64,000 nucleotides of DNA from contig NZ_CP015283.1 in NCBI RefSeq assembly GCF_002094975.1, positions 1,225,501 through 1,289,500 of the forward strand, written 5' to 3'. The first letter of the stretch is position 1. Each line of letters begins with the position of its first letter. Source of the DNA: Streptococcus salivarius (lineage in GTDB: Bacteria > Bacillota > Bacilli > Lactobacillales > Streptococcaceae). The notes under the pieces were generated by a model, which was not told where the DNA came from, made no database searches, and saw only the letters and a list, made by a program, of their open reading frames with translations. Positions 8,849 through 16,652 of the stretch are shown here, piece after piece. A program made the position numbers and the translations under genes.

Positions 8849-8879
8849 TTTAAGGTTTATGACTTATAATAACCTTAAA
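8849..8879 (+). promoter_or_regulatory. Promoter region with inverted repeat around the -10 box
   Basis: TTTAAGGTT and AACCTTAAA form perfect 9-bp arms 13 bases apart. The -10 box TATAAT (8865-8870) lies within the gap next to the right arm. A dimeric regulator would cover the polymerase site of the following CPBP gene. Confidence 0.5.
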
Positions 8880-8925
8880 AAATAAACCAGTCTTCGATGA
8901 AGATACTAGAAGGAAGGGAAGGCCC

Positions 8926-9684
8926 ATGTCTTTACTTAAGAAAATTCATCCTGAGCAGCCGCTCAAGGAACTGAGATGGTTTGATATCGCTATTGTTACG
9001 CTGATTATGTTTGGTCAGTTTATTGTTCGTTCGACACAAATGTATTTGGCCAGTTTGTCTCCAAACCTTTCCACGGCAGTTAGTGAGACAGCAACGAATA
9101 CAGCTAGTGAAGGAGCAGCTTACTCTAGCAATTTCACCTTGCAGATTATCCTCCTAGCCTTAGCGATTATTTATCTCTGGATACGCCATTTTGAGTTTAA
9201 ACAACTGCCAATCCGTCTAAAGTGGTCTGTTCTCTTTTGGGTACCCTTTATTTTCGCTATCATGGGCTTATTTGCTGATATGGTAAGTACTTTGTCAGGA
9301 CAATATAATTATTTTAGTCCTCAGGTTCTAGCCTTTATTAGCCCTATGGCTGTGATTGATAAGTTTATGGCTTTGTCACCTATGGCGATTGCTTATGGGT
9401 TGCTCAATGGTTTCTACGAGGAATTTTTCTTCCTAGGACTCTTGACCTCGGTTAAGGACAAGTATAAGTGGTTGGTCTTGCTCTTCTCAACCATTGTCCG
9501 TGTGTCCTTCCATACCTATCAGGGCATGCTATGGGCTCTGGTTATCGGTGTGGCCTTTGGTCTCCTCTATTATTTCCTTTATAAATACAAGGTTAAAAAC
9601 TTGCTTCCATTTTTCCTCGTTCATGCCTTAGCAGATATGTTTGGCTCGAGCTTAATATATCTCTTGGTAAACTGGAATTATTAG
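8926..9684 (+). CDS. CPBP-family intramembrane metalloprotease (CAAX/Abi type)
   Basis: A 252-residue protein with about seven hydrophobic segments. It carries the CPBP signature: motif 1 FYEEFFFLGLL (paired Glu), motif 2 FHTYQG and motif 3 HALADMFG. These Glu/His residues bind the metal in Rce1-like proteases. In streptococci and lactobacilli such proteins often sit near bacteriocin genes and can give self-immunity; none is adjacent here. The N-terminal tail before the first helix (residues 1-20) is cytoplasmic. RBS AGAAGGAAGGG. Single-gene unit with its own terminator. Its substrate is unknown. Confidence 0.8.
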   Translation: MSLLKKIHPEQPLKELRWFDIAIVTLIMFGQFIVRSTQMYLASLSPNLSTAVSETATNTASEGAAYSSNFTLQIILLALAIIYLWIRHFEFKQLPIRLKWSVLFWVPFIFAIMGLFADMVSTLSGQYNYFSPQVLAFISPMAVIDKFMALSPMAIAYGLLNGFYEEFFFLGLLTSVKDKYKWLVLLFSTIVRVSFHTYQGMLWALVIGVAFGLLYYFLYKYKVKNLLPFFLVHALADMFGSSLIYLLVNWNY

Positions 9685-9690
9685 TCAAAC

Positions 9691-9724
9691 AACTCCCTTC
9701 GTTTAAGTACGAGGGGAGTTTTTG
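9691..9724 (+). terminator. Rho-independent terminator
   Basis: A 12-bp stem AACTCCCTTCGT / ACGAGGGGAGTT with one wobble pair, 6-base loop and T-tail. Confidence 0.85.
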
Positions 9725-9792
9725 TAATCAATTAATCCAAGAAAAATTCTAAACGACTAGCTGATTGTAATGATTATTGATTAGGGAATGAT

Positions 9793-9820
9793 TTGATTTT
9801 TATTAAAAATATGAGATAAT
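9793..9820 (+). promoter_or_regulatory. SigA-type promoter
   Basis: TTGATT, a 16-base spacer and GATAAT, 42 bases upstream of the gene at 9863. Confidence 0.55.
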
Positions 9821-9862
9821 AGATTCGGACTAATTTTAAAACAGCAATTTTAGAGGGAGACA

Positions 9863-10879
9863 ATGATGTCAAAACGACTATTTTCGGATGAGCCGAATGC
9901 CCCCAAACCCCTTAAGGAGCTATTCTGGGAAAATGCAGAAAAAGCTCGTATGGGGGAATTTTGGAAAGACAAAAAGAGTTACAGAGAGCTCTCAGAAGCC
10001 ACGGGGATTCCGTCAGGAAGCCTTCGGATGCTCTTTATGAACAAGCCTAAGGGAAATATTCCAAAGATTGTGACCATTACTAACGGTCTGGCCAAGGTGA
10101 CTGGGAAAAACATTACACTTGGGAAGCTCTTAGCTCGAGACAATCAGCATGAGGTTTTTGAGTTTCCAAGAGATCCTGATCAGGTTACCCAAAACTTGTG
10201 GCACAACATTCGCAAGAAGCTGGAAATCACGGAAGATATGGATGAGGGGGAAGTCAGAGAACGCATGACAGTCTTTGTAGTCTCATCTGGTATGGCTCAA
10301 ACCAACTATAACCTGATCAATCAAAGAGGAACGGTTTCGCTTGATACTTTAGAAAAATTTTCAAAAAGACTTAGAGTTGAGCCTTATGAATTGTTGGCTA
10401 CCATCAGACGAAGGGAGATTATTGATAGGGATGACTTCCCTATTCCTAAGGAAAATGTTAGCGACTACCACATCGATATTGGTAAGCTTAATACTTTCAT
10501 TAAGCTACAACCCTACTCGCCCAACGGTCAAGAGGTAGCCTCTGCAGACTTAAGCCCACAGAATCTTTATCATTATTATTCAAAAGGAACTATCGGAGAT
10601 ATGCCCATAAAAACGGCCTATAAGTTTAAAAGACTTGTAGATATTTATGAAGCAGAATATGGTCCCCTTGAACCTTCAAGTCGAGTTTTAGATGTCAAGG
10701 AACTAGAAAGATTCCTTTATAGCGGTATGATTACTGGTTATGCCATTGCTAAGACAGGGTTGATGAATGCGACCAATGGAAATCTCTATATTAAGGGCAA
10801 ACGTCCTATCGAATCCATGCAACTGGATCGTGCCTTCGGTCTCTATAAACACCTAAAAAGACTGAAAAAGGACCAATAA
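9863..10879 (+). CDS. Unknown cytoplasmic protein with repeated HTH-like modules
   Basis: A 338-residue soluble protein whose function I do not recognise. It seems built from four diverged helix-turn-helix-like units. Unit 1 is at about residues 20-82 (SYRELSEATGIPSGSLRMLF). Unit 2 is at 112-182 (VFVVSSGMAQTNYNLINQRG). Unit 3 is at 205-262 (ASADLSPQNLYHYYSKGTIG). Unit 4 is at 280-335 (YAIAKTGLMNATNGNLYIKG). Each ends with a phrase on fixed spacing that precedes an amphipathic helix, as in Cro-like repressors. There is no signal or membrane segment. Start ATG 9863 (or 9866) behind GAGGGAG. It may be a DNA-binding regulator, but no target is evident. Confidence 0.6.
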   Translation: MMSKRLFSDEPNAPKPLKELFWENAEKARMGEFWKDKKSYRELSEATGIPSGSLRMLFMNKPKGNIPKIVTITNGLAKVTGKNITLGKLLARDNQHEVFEFPRDPDQVTQNLWHNIRKKLEITEDMDEGEVRERMTVFVVSSGMAQTNYNLINQRGTVSLDTLEKFSKRLRVEPYELLATIRRREIIDRDDFPIPKENVSDYHIDIGKLNTFIKLQPYSPNGQEVASADLSPQNLYHYYSKGTIGDMPIKTAYKFKRLVDIYEAEYGPLEPSSRVLDVKELERFLYSGMITGYAIAKTGLMNATNGNLYIKGKRPIESMQLDRAFGLYKHLKRLKKDQ

Positions 10880-10893
10880 ATTCTTTACCTAAC

Positions 10894-10929
10894 AAAAAGC
10901 CAAAATCAGAATGCTGATTTTGGCTTTTT
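10894..10929. terminator. Bidirectional terminator between convergent genes
   Basis: A 16-bp perfect stem (AAAAAGCCAAAATCAG and its complement) with 4-base loop and T-runs on both strands. It serves the 9863 gene and the minus-strand gene ending at 10989. Confidence 0.9.
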
Positions 10930-10988
10930 GTTTGTTTTTTTATCTGTAAGACTAGTAAGAATAATTTTAGTCAATTTTCGGACTTATT

Positions 10989-13868
10989 TTACAATTGTTT
11001 CGCACGTCCATTTTCATCAAAGTGATAAGTCACACCATTGATGGTACGTGTTTGGTTGGTGACGAGCTCACCAGAGTTTTCATCGTAATAACGAGTCCCC
11101 TTATAGTCTGTAACGAAATTGCCTTTAATTTGCTTACCTTGATAATCAAAGTAGAGGTGTTGACCATTGATGACTTGATCAAAGATAAGAGCCTTTCCAT
11201 CGTTACCGAAGTAGTACCAATTGCCCTTCCAATTGAAGAATTGATTGGTTACAGCAGCCCCAGTCTCAGCGTCGAAGTAGTAGACAGGATTGTCATAGGG
11301 TGAACGGTTATAGTTGAAGAAATTATAAGGTTTCACCAGCTCTCCTTTAACTTGTTCGCCCATTCGGTATTTTGTTGCGACGGGATTACTGAAATAGTAG
11401 AGATTACCATCTATTTTGGCAAGTCCTAATACTTTATTTCCTTCATCATCTAGGTAGTACCAGTTACGTCCAGATTTAACAAAACCTCTTTGTCGTACAG
11501 CAGCCCCAGTCTCACTATCATAGTATGGTTCGTAACCGTAAGGTCCGAATTCTCCTCTTAAAACTTCCCCATATCCTGTAATAAAATAATCCTTACCGTC
11601 AATTTTTTTATAACCAGAACTTATCTTATTATCATCGTCAAGATAGTATAATTTACCACCAGCCTTTATAAATTGCTTACGAGGGGCTTCGTGACGAGCA
11701 CCAGAGTCTTTATCGTAGTAGTAGCCTTCTGCGATTGCGTCTTTAGCTTGTACTCCATAAGAGTCAAAGTAAACGTGCACCCCATCAATGGTTTGTTCAC
11801 CTTTAAGGATATTCCCCTCCGCATTAGCGTAGTACCAGTTTCCATTGTGGTTAAAGTATTGACCTTTTACAAGAGCTCCAGAATTTTTATCATAGTACTT
11901 AACTGGGCTAGTATAGGAGTTTGCTTTAACCGCATGCCCATTACTATCGGTAAATTCTCCTTTAATTTGATTGCCATAATATGGATCAAAGTGAACCTGT
12001 ACCCCGTCGATGGTTTGATCGCCTTTAAGGATTTTTCCTTCTCCATTAAGATAGTACCAGTTATCGTTGATGTAAACGTAGCGATTGGTACCAAGGTCTA
12101 TTTTAGCACCAGAATCTTTGTCGTAGAAGTAGCCGTCATTACCAAAGACACCTTTGGCTTGTTTACCATCATAAGTGTCAAAGTATACAGGAACATTGTT
12201 AATGGTTTGAGAACCTTTAAGCCGTTTACCGTCATTGCCTACGTAGTACCAGTCTTTGTCGACTTGGACATAACTATTGATTACGAGAGCACCAGTAGTA
12301 CTGTTATAATATTTTTTGTTACTTGCGAAATTTCCCTTAACCTGAGCGCCAGTTTTTTCGTCAAAGAAGTATTCAATGTTGTCGATGACGGTCGCTCCTT
12401 TAATAGCTTTACTATCTGCTCCAATAAAGTAGTTTTTGTCTTTAACTGTTACGAAACGATTAGTAACTAAATTTCCAGAGTCTTTATCGTGAAATTGATT
12501 TTTATAGTCAAAATTTCCTTTAACCTGTTTACCTCCATATTCAAAATAAACGTGAGCTCCATCAATAATGTGTTCACCGGTTAAAATTTTTCCATCGTTA
12601 CCGACATAGTACCAATTGTCTCTGATTTGAACATAACGATTGGCACCAAGATCAACACGATTACCGTCCTGATCGTAAAAGTAACCATCATCACCAAAAT
12701 TGTCGAAAACTTGGCATCCCTCGTATTTATCAAAGTAGACTTGTTTACCATCAATTGTTTGAGGACCAGTTAACCGGATTCCTTGGTCGTTAACATAATA
12801 ACGTTCATTTCGATGTCTGTAGGGGTTGTAGGCGATGATATATTGGTTGGTAGCTAGAGCACCAGAATCTTTATCATAATAGCGTTCATTATTGTCAGTA
12901 CTATCTTTAACAAAATAGCCTTTAACTTGAACACCTCCTCGGTCGAAGTAAACCTTAACGCCATCGATGGTTTGTGGTCCCTTTAAAATAGCACCATCAT
13001 TTCCAGCATAGTACCATTCCCCGTTTAATTCGAAATAGCGGTTTGTCCCAAAATCAACTTGTTTTCCGTTTTCGTCGTAATAACGGTCATCAGAAGCAAA
13101 TCTACCCTTAACTTGTTCACCATACTGATCAAAATAATACCACGCTCCATTAACTTCTTTGGAACCAATTGTCTTATTACCATTTTCATCTAAGTAATAG
13201 GTTCTACCATAATTTTCAACGAATTTATTAGTAACAAGAGCACCAGAATCTTTGTCATAATAGTGACCGTCCCAGGTAAATTCTCCTTTAACCTGAACAC
13301 CACCTTGGTCGAAGTAAACCTTAATGCCATCAACAGTTTGTGGTCCAGTCAGGTCTTTACCGCTAGCATCTTTGTAATGCCAATAGCCGTATTCGTCTCT
13401 ATAGTATTGACCACCTGTGATATTAGTTTCACTGTTCGAAGTTTCGTTAACTGAAGCTGTCTCACTGGCAGCTCGGTCTGTAGATACAGCTTCGCGTGTT
13501 TGGCCAGAGGCTGATTCTGAAGGAGCTTGGCTTTCACTTACAGTTGTTGAAGCTGTTTCACTGGTAGTTTCAGAGCTTGCAACAGAAGTTGTGGCTTGTT
13601 CTGAGTCATTTGTAGTGCTTTCAGTGCTAGCAACTTTTTCAGTAGTAGCAGGAGCTTCAACAACCTTAGTTTCTACGAGGTCTGCTGTGGTTTCTACATT
13701 GGCAGTGGTAGCAGCAGTCACATCAAGGTTTGATGCGTTGTCAGCTTTAGCTTCTTCAGCGAAGGCAGGCTTTGCGATGAAGGCAAAACCTGCAAGAGCA
13801 GTTGCACATGAGAATGCAATCAGACGTTTTTTGGGCTTAGATCCAGTAAAAGTAGAATGTACTTTCAT
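10989..13868 (-). CDS. Secreted glucan-binding-repeat protein, 959 residues
   Basis: The signal peptide runs to about residue 38 (KKRLIAFSCATALAGFAF...AKPAFAEE). A Ser/Thr/Ala/Glu-rich linker follows to about 150. From ITGGQYYRDEYGYWHYKDA to the end there are some 35 aromatic repeats of the form WYYxDxxGxxxTGxQTIDGVxVYFDxxGxQVKG. These are CW_binding-type units of the glucan-binding (A/YG) subclass found at the C-termini of streptococcal glucosyltransferases. There is no catalytic domain and no LPXTG. Expected role: binding extracellular alpha-glucan or the cell wall. It has GGAGG 8 bases before ATG and shares promoter, CcpA-like site and signal peptide with the 14131-16371 paralogue. One Cys (KYEGCQVF) is unusual. 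Confidence 0.8.
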   Translation of the reverse strand: MKVHSTFTGSKPKKRLIAFSCATALAGFAFIAKPAFAEEAKADNASNLDVTAATTANVETTADLVETKVVEAPATTEKVASTESTTNDSEQATTSVASSETTSETASTTVSESQAPSESASGQTREAVSTDRAASETASVNETSNSETNITGGQYYRDEYGYWHYKDASGKDLTGPQTVDGIKVYFDQGGVQVKGEFTWDGHYYDKDSGALVTNKFVENYGRTYYLDENGNKTIGSKEVNGAWYYFDQYGEQVKGRFASDDRYYDENGKQVDFGTNRYFELNGEWYYAGNDGAILKGPQTIDGVKVYFDRGGVQVKGYFVKDSTDNNERYYDKDSGALATNQYIIAYNPYRHRNERYYVNDQGIRLTGPQTIDGKQVYFDKYEGCQVFDNFGDDGYFYDQDGNRVDLGANRYVQIRDNWYYVGNDGKILTGEHIIDGAHVYFEYGGKQVKGNFDYKNQFHDKDSGNLVTNRFVTVKDKNYFIGADSKAIKGATVIDNIEYFFDEKTGAQVKGNFASNKKYYNSTTGALVINSYVQVDKDWYYVGNDGKRLKGSQTINNVPVYFDTYDGKQAKGVFGNDGYFYDKDSGAKIDLGTNRYVYINDNWYYLNGEGKILKGDQTIDGVQVHFDPYYGNQIKGEFTDSNGHAVKANSYTSPVKYYDKNSGALVKGQYFNHNGNWYYANAEGNILKGEQTIDGVHVYFDSYGVQAKDAIAEGYYYDKDSGARHEAPRKQFIKAGGKLYYLDDDNKISSGYKKIDGKDYFITGYGEVLRGEFGPYGYEPYYDSETGAAVRQRGFVKSGRNWYYLDDEGNKVLGLAKIDGNLYYFSNPVATKYRMGEQVKGELVKPYNFFNYNRSPYDNPVYYFDAETGAAVTNQFFNWKGNWYYFGNDGKALIFDQVINGQHLYFDYQGKQIKGNFVTDYKGTRYYDENSGELVTNQTRTINGVTYHFDENGRAKQL

Positions 13869-13894
13869 AATTTTTCCTCCATTTCCTAAGTCCT

Positions 13895-13964
13895 ATTATA
13901 GTGCTATTTTAGAGACTTTCAAGAAAATATAAGAAATTTAGGCAAAAATAAGAAAACGATTACA
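13895..13964 (-). promoter_or_regulatory. Promoter plus upstream cre-like site for the 10989-13868 gene
   Basis: On the minus strand: TTGAAA (13922-13917), 16 bases, TATAAT (13900-13895). Twenty-eight bases further upstream is TGTAATCGTTTTCT (13964-13951), close to the CcpA cre consensus. A cre upstream of -35 can mean activation rather than repression. Confidence 0.6.
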
Positions 13965-14017
13965 TTCAAAAGTGACTAACAAGGTAAAATTCACAATTTT
14001 AGCAGTCATAAGAGTTT

Positions 14018-14079
14018 AAAAAAATCCAGGACTTGAGTCCTGGATTTTAGGAGATTATGAAAAAGAAAAGTTCTAGGAT
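14018..14079 (-). ncRNA. csRNA (CiaR-dependent small RNA), copy 1
   Basis: Short minus-strand RNA gene of about 62 bases. The start is estimated 7 bases after its -10 box. The end is at a strong terminator (AATCCAGGACT stem at 14023-14046, seven T). The body carries UUUCAUAAUCUCCU, complementary to a ribosome-binding site plus AUG, the hallmark of streptococcal csRNAs, which block translation of target mRNAs. Three further copies with the same layout lie at 16526, 20446 and 21917. Confidence 0.85.
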
Positions 14080-14085
14080 GATTAT

Positions 14086-14118
14086 AGTATATAGAGGAAA
14101 TCCTAAAGTTTTCTTAAA
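14086..14118 (-). promoter_or_regulatory. CiaR-controlled promoter of csRNA copy 1
   Basis: The direct repeat TTTAAG-AAAAC-TTTAGG (14118-14102) fits the CiaR site (TTTAAG-N5-TTTAAG) and lies exactly 10 bases before the -10 box TATACT (14091-14086), the standard spacing. Confidence 0.85.
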
Positions 14119-14130
14119 GTAAGGGATACC

Positions 14131-16371
14131 TTAAACTTTAGTCGCATTACCATTTTCATCAAAATGATAAGTTACACCTTTGATAGTACGTGTTTGGTTG
14201 GTGACTAGTTCACCAGAGTTTTCATCGTAGTAGTGACCATCTGGTGCAAAAGCGCCTTTAACTTGTCTACCATGATTTGTATCGAAGTAAAGTTTTTGCC
14301 CATTAATTTGAACGGCACCGGTAGCTGCTGTACCATCACCGTAGAAATAGTGCCAAGCTCCTTCCGTAAAGACAAAGCGATTTTTGGCAGCCTTACCAAA
14401 TTGATCGAAGTAGTAGATTTTACCATCGATGTAATTAATACTATCCTGCCACATGTCACCTAGTTGGGTGTATTTATAGGCACCTCCTTGACGGAAGTAA
14501 TATAAATCACCATTGATTTCATGAAGTCCAAGGACTTTTTCACCTTTCTCGTCAAGATAGTAAGTTAAGCCTCTGTTATCTTTAACAAACCCAGCTTTGG
14601 TTACTTTGCGACCATTATCTTTATCGTAGTAGTACTCAGGCATATATACGCCATCTCGACCAAAATCACCTTTGGCTTGTACCCCTCGATAGTTGAAGAA
14701 GACATCTTGTCCATCGATATTTCGAGGTCCCTTGACTGGTTTACCATCTTTACCTACATAAAACCAATTACCCATGTATTCAACATAACGATTGGTTACA
14801 AGGTTTCCTGAATTAACATCGTAGAATGCGTATAAATCACCGTAAGAATTACCATAAGCCCCTTTGACCTGTTGACCGTTGTCACGGAAGAACACTTTTT
14901 GTCCATTGATAATTTGAGCTCCAGTAAGGTTGTCTCCATTTGCGTTTTTATAATACCAGTTTCCGTTATCATCACTATAATAACCATTTGGGTTAGGAGC
15001 ATCCGTACCGACACCATTTTCATCAAATCGATAGGTCATACCATTAATTGTTAGAGTGGTGTTAGTGACGCGTGCTCCAGAATTAGGATCATAGTAGCGA
15101 AGAATACCATTGTCGAGAACAAGCTCTCCTTTAGCCTGACGACCATTGGCATAGAGGTAAACGATTTGACCATCTATATTGGCTTCACCATTCTGAGGAC
15201 GAATAGCATTTCCATCTTCACCATAGTAGTACCAGCCATCATTTTCTTGGACATAGCGGTTTTTAACGGCTTGACCAGTAACTGAGTCAAAATAATAGCG
15301 ACGTGTAATATTAATAGGAGTACCATAACCGTAAGAACGTGGTGAATTTTGACCTTCTTCTAGTAAAATACTGATTCCCTTTTGTAGGACGCCGGTATCA
15401 ACAGGAGAGGCAGCTTCACGTGCTTTGAAATAGTAGATGTTACCATCAATTTCACGTATTCCTGTAAATTTAGAACCATCGTTCTTGATGTAGAAAGTTT
15501 GGCCTTTTTTATTCTGAACTAGACCTTCTTTTCGGACCCTTGCACCAGAGTTAGGGTCGTAATAGAAGGTTTGATCTGGATAACTATAAGATTCTCCACT
15601 AAAGTCACCTTTGATTTGAATACCATCATTATTAAAATAAACTTCTTGACCATTGATAGTTTGTTCGCCTGTTAGTGGTCGTCCAGTAGCATCTAAATAA
15701 TACCAATTACCTTTGTATTCTAGGTAACGATCGGTTTGAAGTTGACCAGAATTATCATCGAAATAACGACGGAGATCACCAGACCAATAGAAATCTGGCC
15801 CTTTAATTTGTTTACCATCTTCGCGGAAAGAGACACGTACACCATCAATGGTTTGGTCTCCAGTAAGGTTTTTACCACTGGCATCTTTATAGTACCAGTT
15901 GCCTTGGTCATCACTATAGTACTGACCACCAGTGACGTTTGTTTCATTAGGTACTGAAGCAGTTTCACTGGCAGCTCGGTCTGTAGTTACAGCTTCTCGT
16001 GTTTGGCCTGTGGCCGATTTTGCAGGTGCTTGGCTTTCGCTTGCAGTTGTTAAAGCCATTTCACTTGCAGTTTCAGAGCTTGTAGCAGAAGTTGTAGCTT
16101 GTTCTGAAACATTTGTGGTACTTTCAGTGCTAGCTACATTTTCAGTAGTAGGAGGAGCTTCAACAACCTTTGTTTCTACGAGGTCTGCTGTGGTTTGCAC
16201 ATTTGCAGTGGTAGCAGTAGTCACATCAAGGTTTGATGAGCTTTCAGCTTTAGCTTCCTCAGCGAAGGCAGGTCTTGCGATGAGGGCAAAACCTGCAAGG
16301 GCAGTTGCACATGAGAATGCAATCAGACGTTTTTTGGACTTTTGTCCAGTAAAATTAGAATGTACTTTCAT
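14131..16371 (-). CDS. Secreted glucan-binding-repeat protein, 746 residues
   Basis: Paralogue of the 10989-13868 protein: the first ~130 residues (signal peptide ending AFAEE and Ser/Thr linker) are almost the same, but the repeat region differs. It opens with GGQYYSDDQGNWYYKDASG. It continues with about 25 aromatic repeats, including long atypical ones such as FYYDPNSGARVRKEGLVQNK and YYFDSVTGQAVKNRYVQEND. The ~450-residue repeat block recurs inside the 35623-38472 protein. No enzyme domain or anchor motif. It probably binds glucan outside the cell. ATG behind GGAGG; transcribed from its own promoter at 16398-16425. Confidence 0.8.
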   Translation of the reverse strand: MKVHSNFTGQKSKKRLIAFSCATALAGFALIARPAFAEEAKAESSSNLDVTTATTANVQTTADLVETKVVEAPPTTENVASTESTTNVSEQATTSATSSETASEMALTTASESQAPAKSATGQTREAVTTDRAASETASVPNETNVTGGQYYSDDQGNWYYKDASGKNLTGDQTIDGVRVSFREDGKQIKGPDFYWSGDLRRYFDDNSGQLQTDRYLEYKGNWYYLDATGRPLTGEQTINGQEVYFNNDGIQIKGDFSGESYSYPDQTFYYDPNSGARVRKEGLVQNKKGQTFYIKNDGSKFTGIREIDGNIYYFKAREAASPVDTGVLQKGISILLEEGQNSPRSYGYGTPINITRRYYFDSVTGQAVKNRYVQENDGWYYYGEDGNAIRPQNGEANIDGQIVYLYANGRQAKGELVLDNGILRYYDPNSGARVTNTTLTINGMTYRFDENGVGTDAPNPNGYYSDDNGNWYYKNANGDNLTGAQIINGQKVFFRDNGQQVKGAYGNSYGDLYAFYDVNSGNLVTNRYVEYMGNWFYVGKDGKPVKGPRNIDGQDVFFNYRGVQAKGDFGRDGVYMPEYYYDKDNGRKVTKAGFVKDNRGLTYYLDEKGEKVLGLHEINGDLYYFRQGGAYKYTQLGDMWQDSINYIDGKIYYFDQFGKAAKNRFVFTEGAWHYFYGDGTAATGAVQINGQKLYFDTNHGRQVKGAFAPDGHYYDENSGELVTNQTRTIKGVTYHFDENGNATKV

Positions 16372-16397
16372 ACTTTTTCCTCCATTTCCTAAGTTCT

Positions 16398-16467
16398 ATT
16401 ATAGCGCTATTTTAGAGAGTTTCAAGAAAAAATAAGAAATTTAGATAAAAATAAGAAAACGATTACA
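16398..16467 (-). promoter_or_regulatory. Promoter plus upstream cre-like site for the 14131-16371 gene
   Basis: TTGAAA (16425-16420), 16 bases, TATAAT (16403-16398). The same 14-mer TGTAATCGTTTTCT as in the neighbouring gene lies at 16467-16454, again 28 bases upstream of -35. Confidence 0.6.
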
Positions 16468-16525
16468 TAAAAAGAGAGTGAATGGCAAATGTCATAATTT
16501 TAGCAGTCACAAGAGTTTAAAAAAC

Positions 16526-16586
16526 AAAAAAATCCAGGGCATAGGCCCTGAATTTAGGAGATTATGAAAAAGAAAAGTTTTAGGAT
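16526..16586 (-). ncRNA. csRNA, copy 2
   Basis: Same layout as copy 1: body with UUUCAUAAUCUCCU, terminator stem AATTCAGGGC / GCCCTGGATT in the RNA with one mismatch, then seven T (16532-16526). About 61 bases. It lies between the promoter of the 14131 gene and the end of the 16653 gene. Confidence 0.85.
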
Positions 16587-16592
16587 GGTTAT

Positions 16593-16625
16593 AGTATATA
16601 AATTAAATCCTAAAGTTTTCTTAAA
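16593..16625 (-). promoter_or_regulatory. CiaR-controlled promoter of csRNA copy 2
   Basis: TTTAAG-AAAAC-TTTAGG (16625-16609), 10 bases, TATACT (16598-16593). Confidence 0.85.
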
Positions 16626-16652
16626 GTGGTAGAAATATTTTGTCTTTCCTTT

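Noticed and set aside
11673..12470. Long plus-strand open frame antisense to the glucan-binding repeats (and many similar ones to 38400 and opposite the glucosyltransferases)
   Set aside because: Shadow frames caused by repetitive codon patterns of the aromatic repeats; no ribosome-binding sites and no protein-like composition.
14050..14122. Conserved plus-strand small frames (MKKKSFRMVIVYK...KVFLK) with good ribosome-binding sites at all four csRNA loci, also near 16563, 20483 and 21955
   Set aside because: They are the exact antisense of the csRNA anti-ribosome-binding-site segment and CiaR promoter. The csRNA mimics the complement of a translation start, so a start-like frame arises on the other strand by design. 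Promoter and terminator both face the minus strand.
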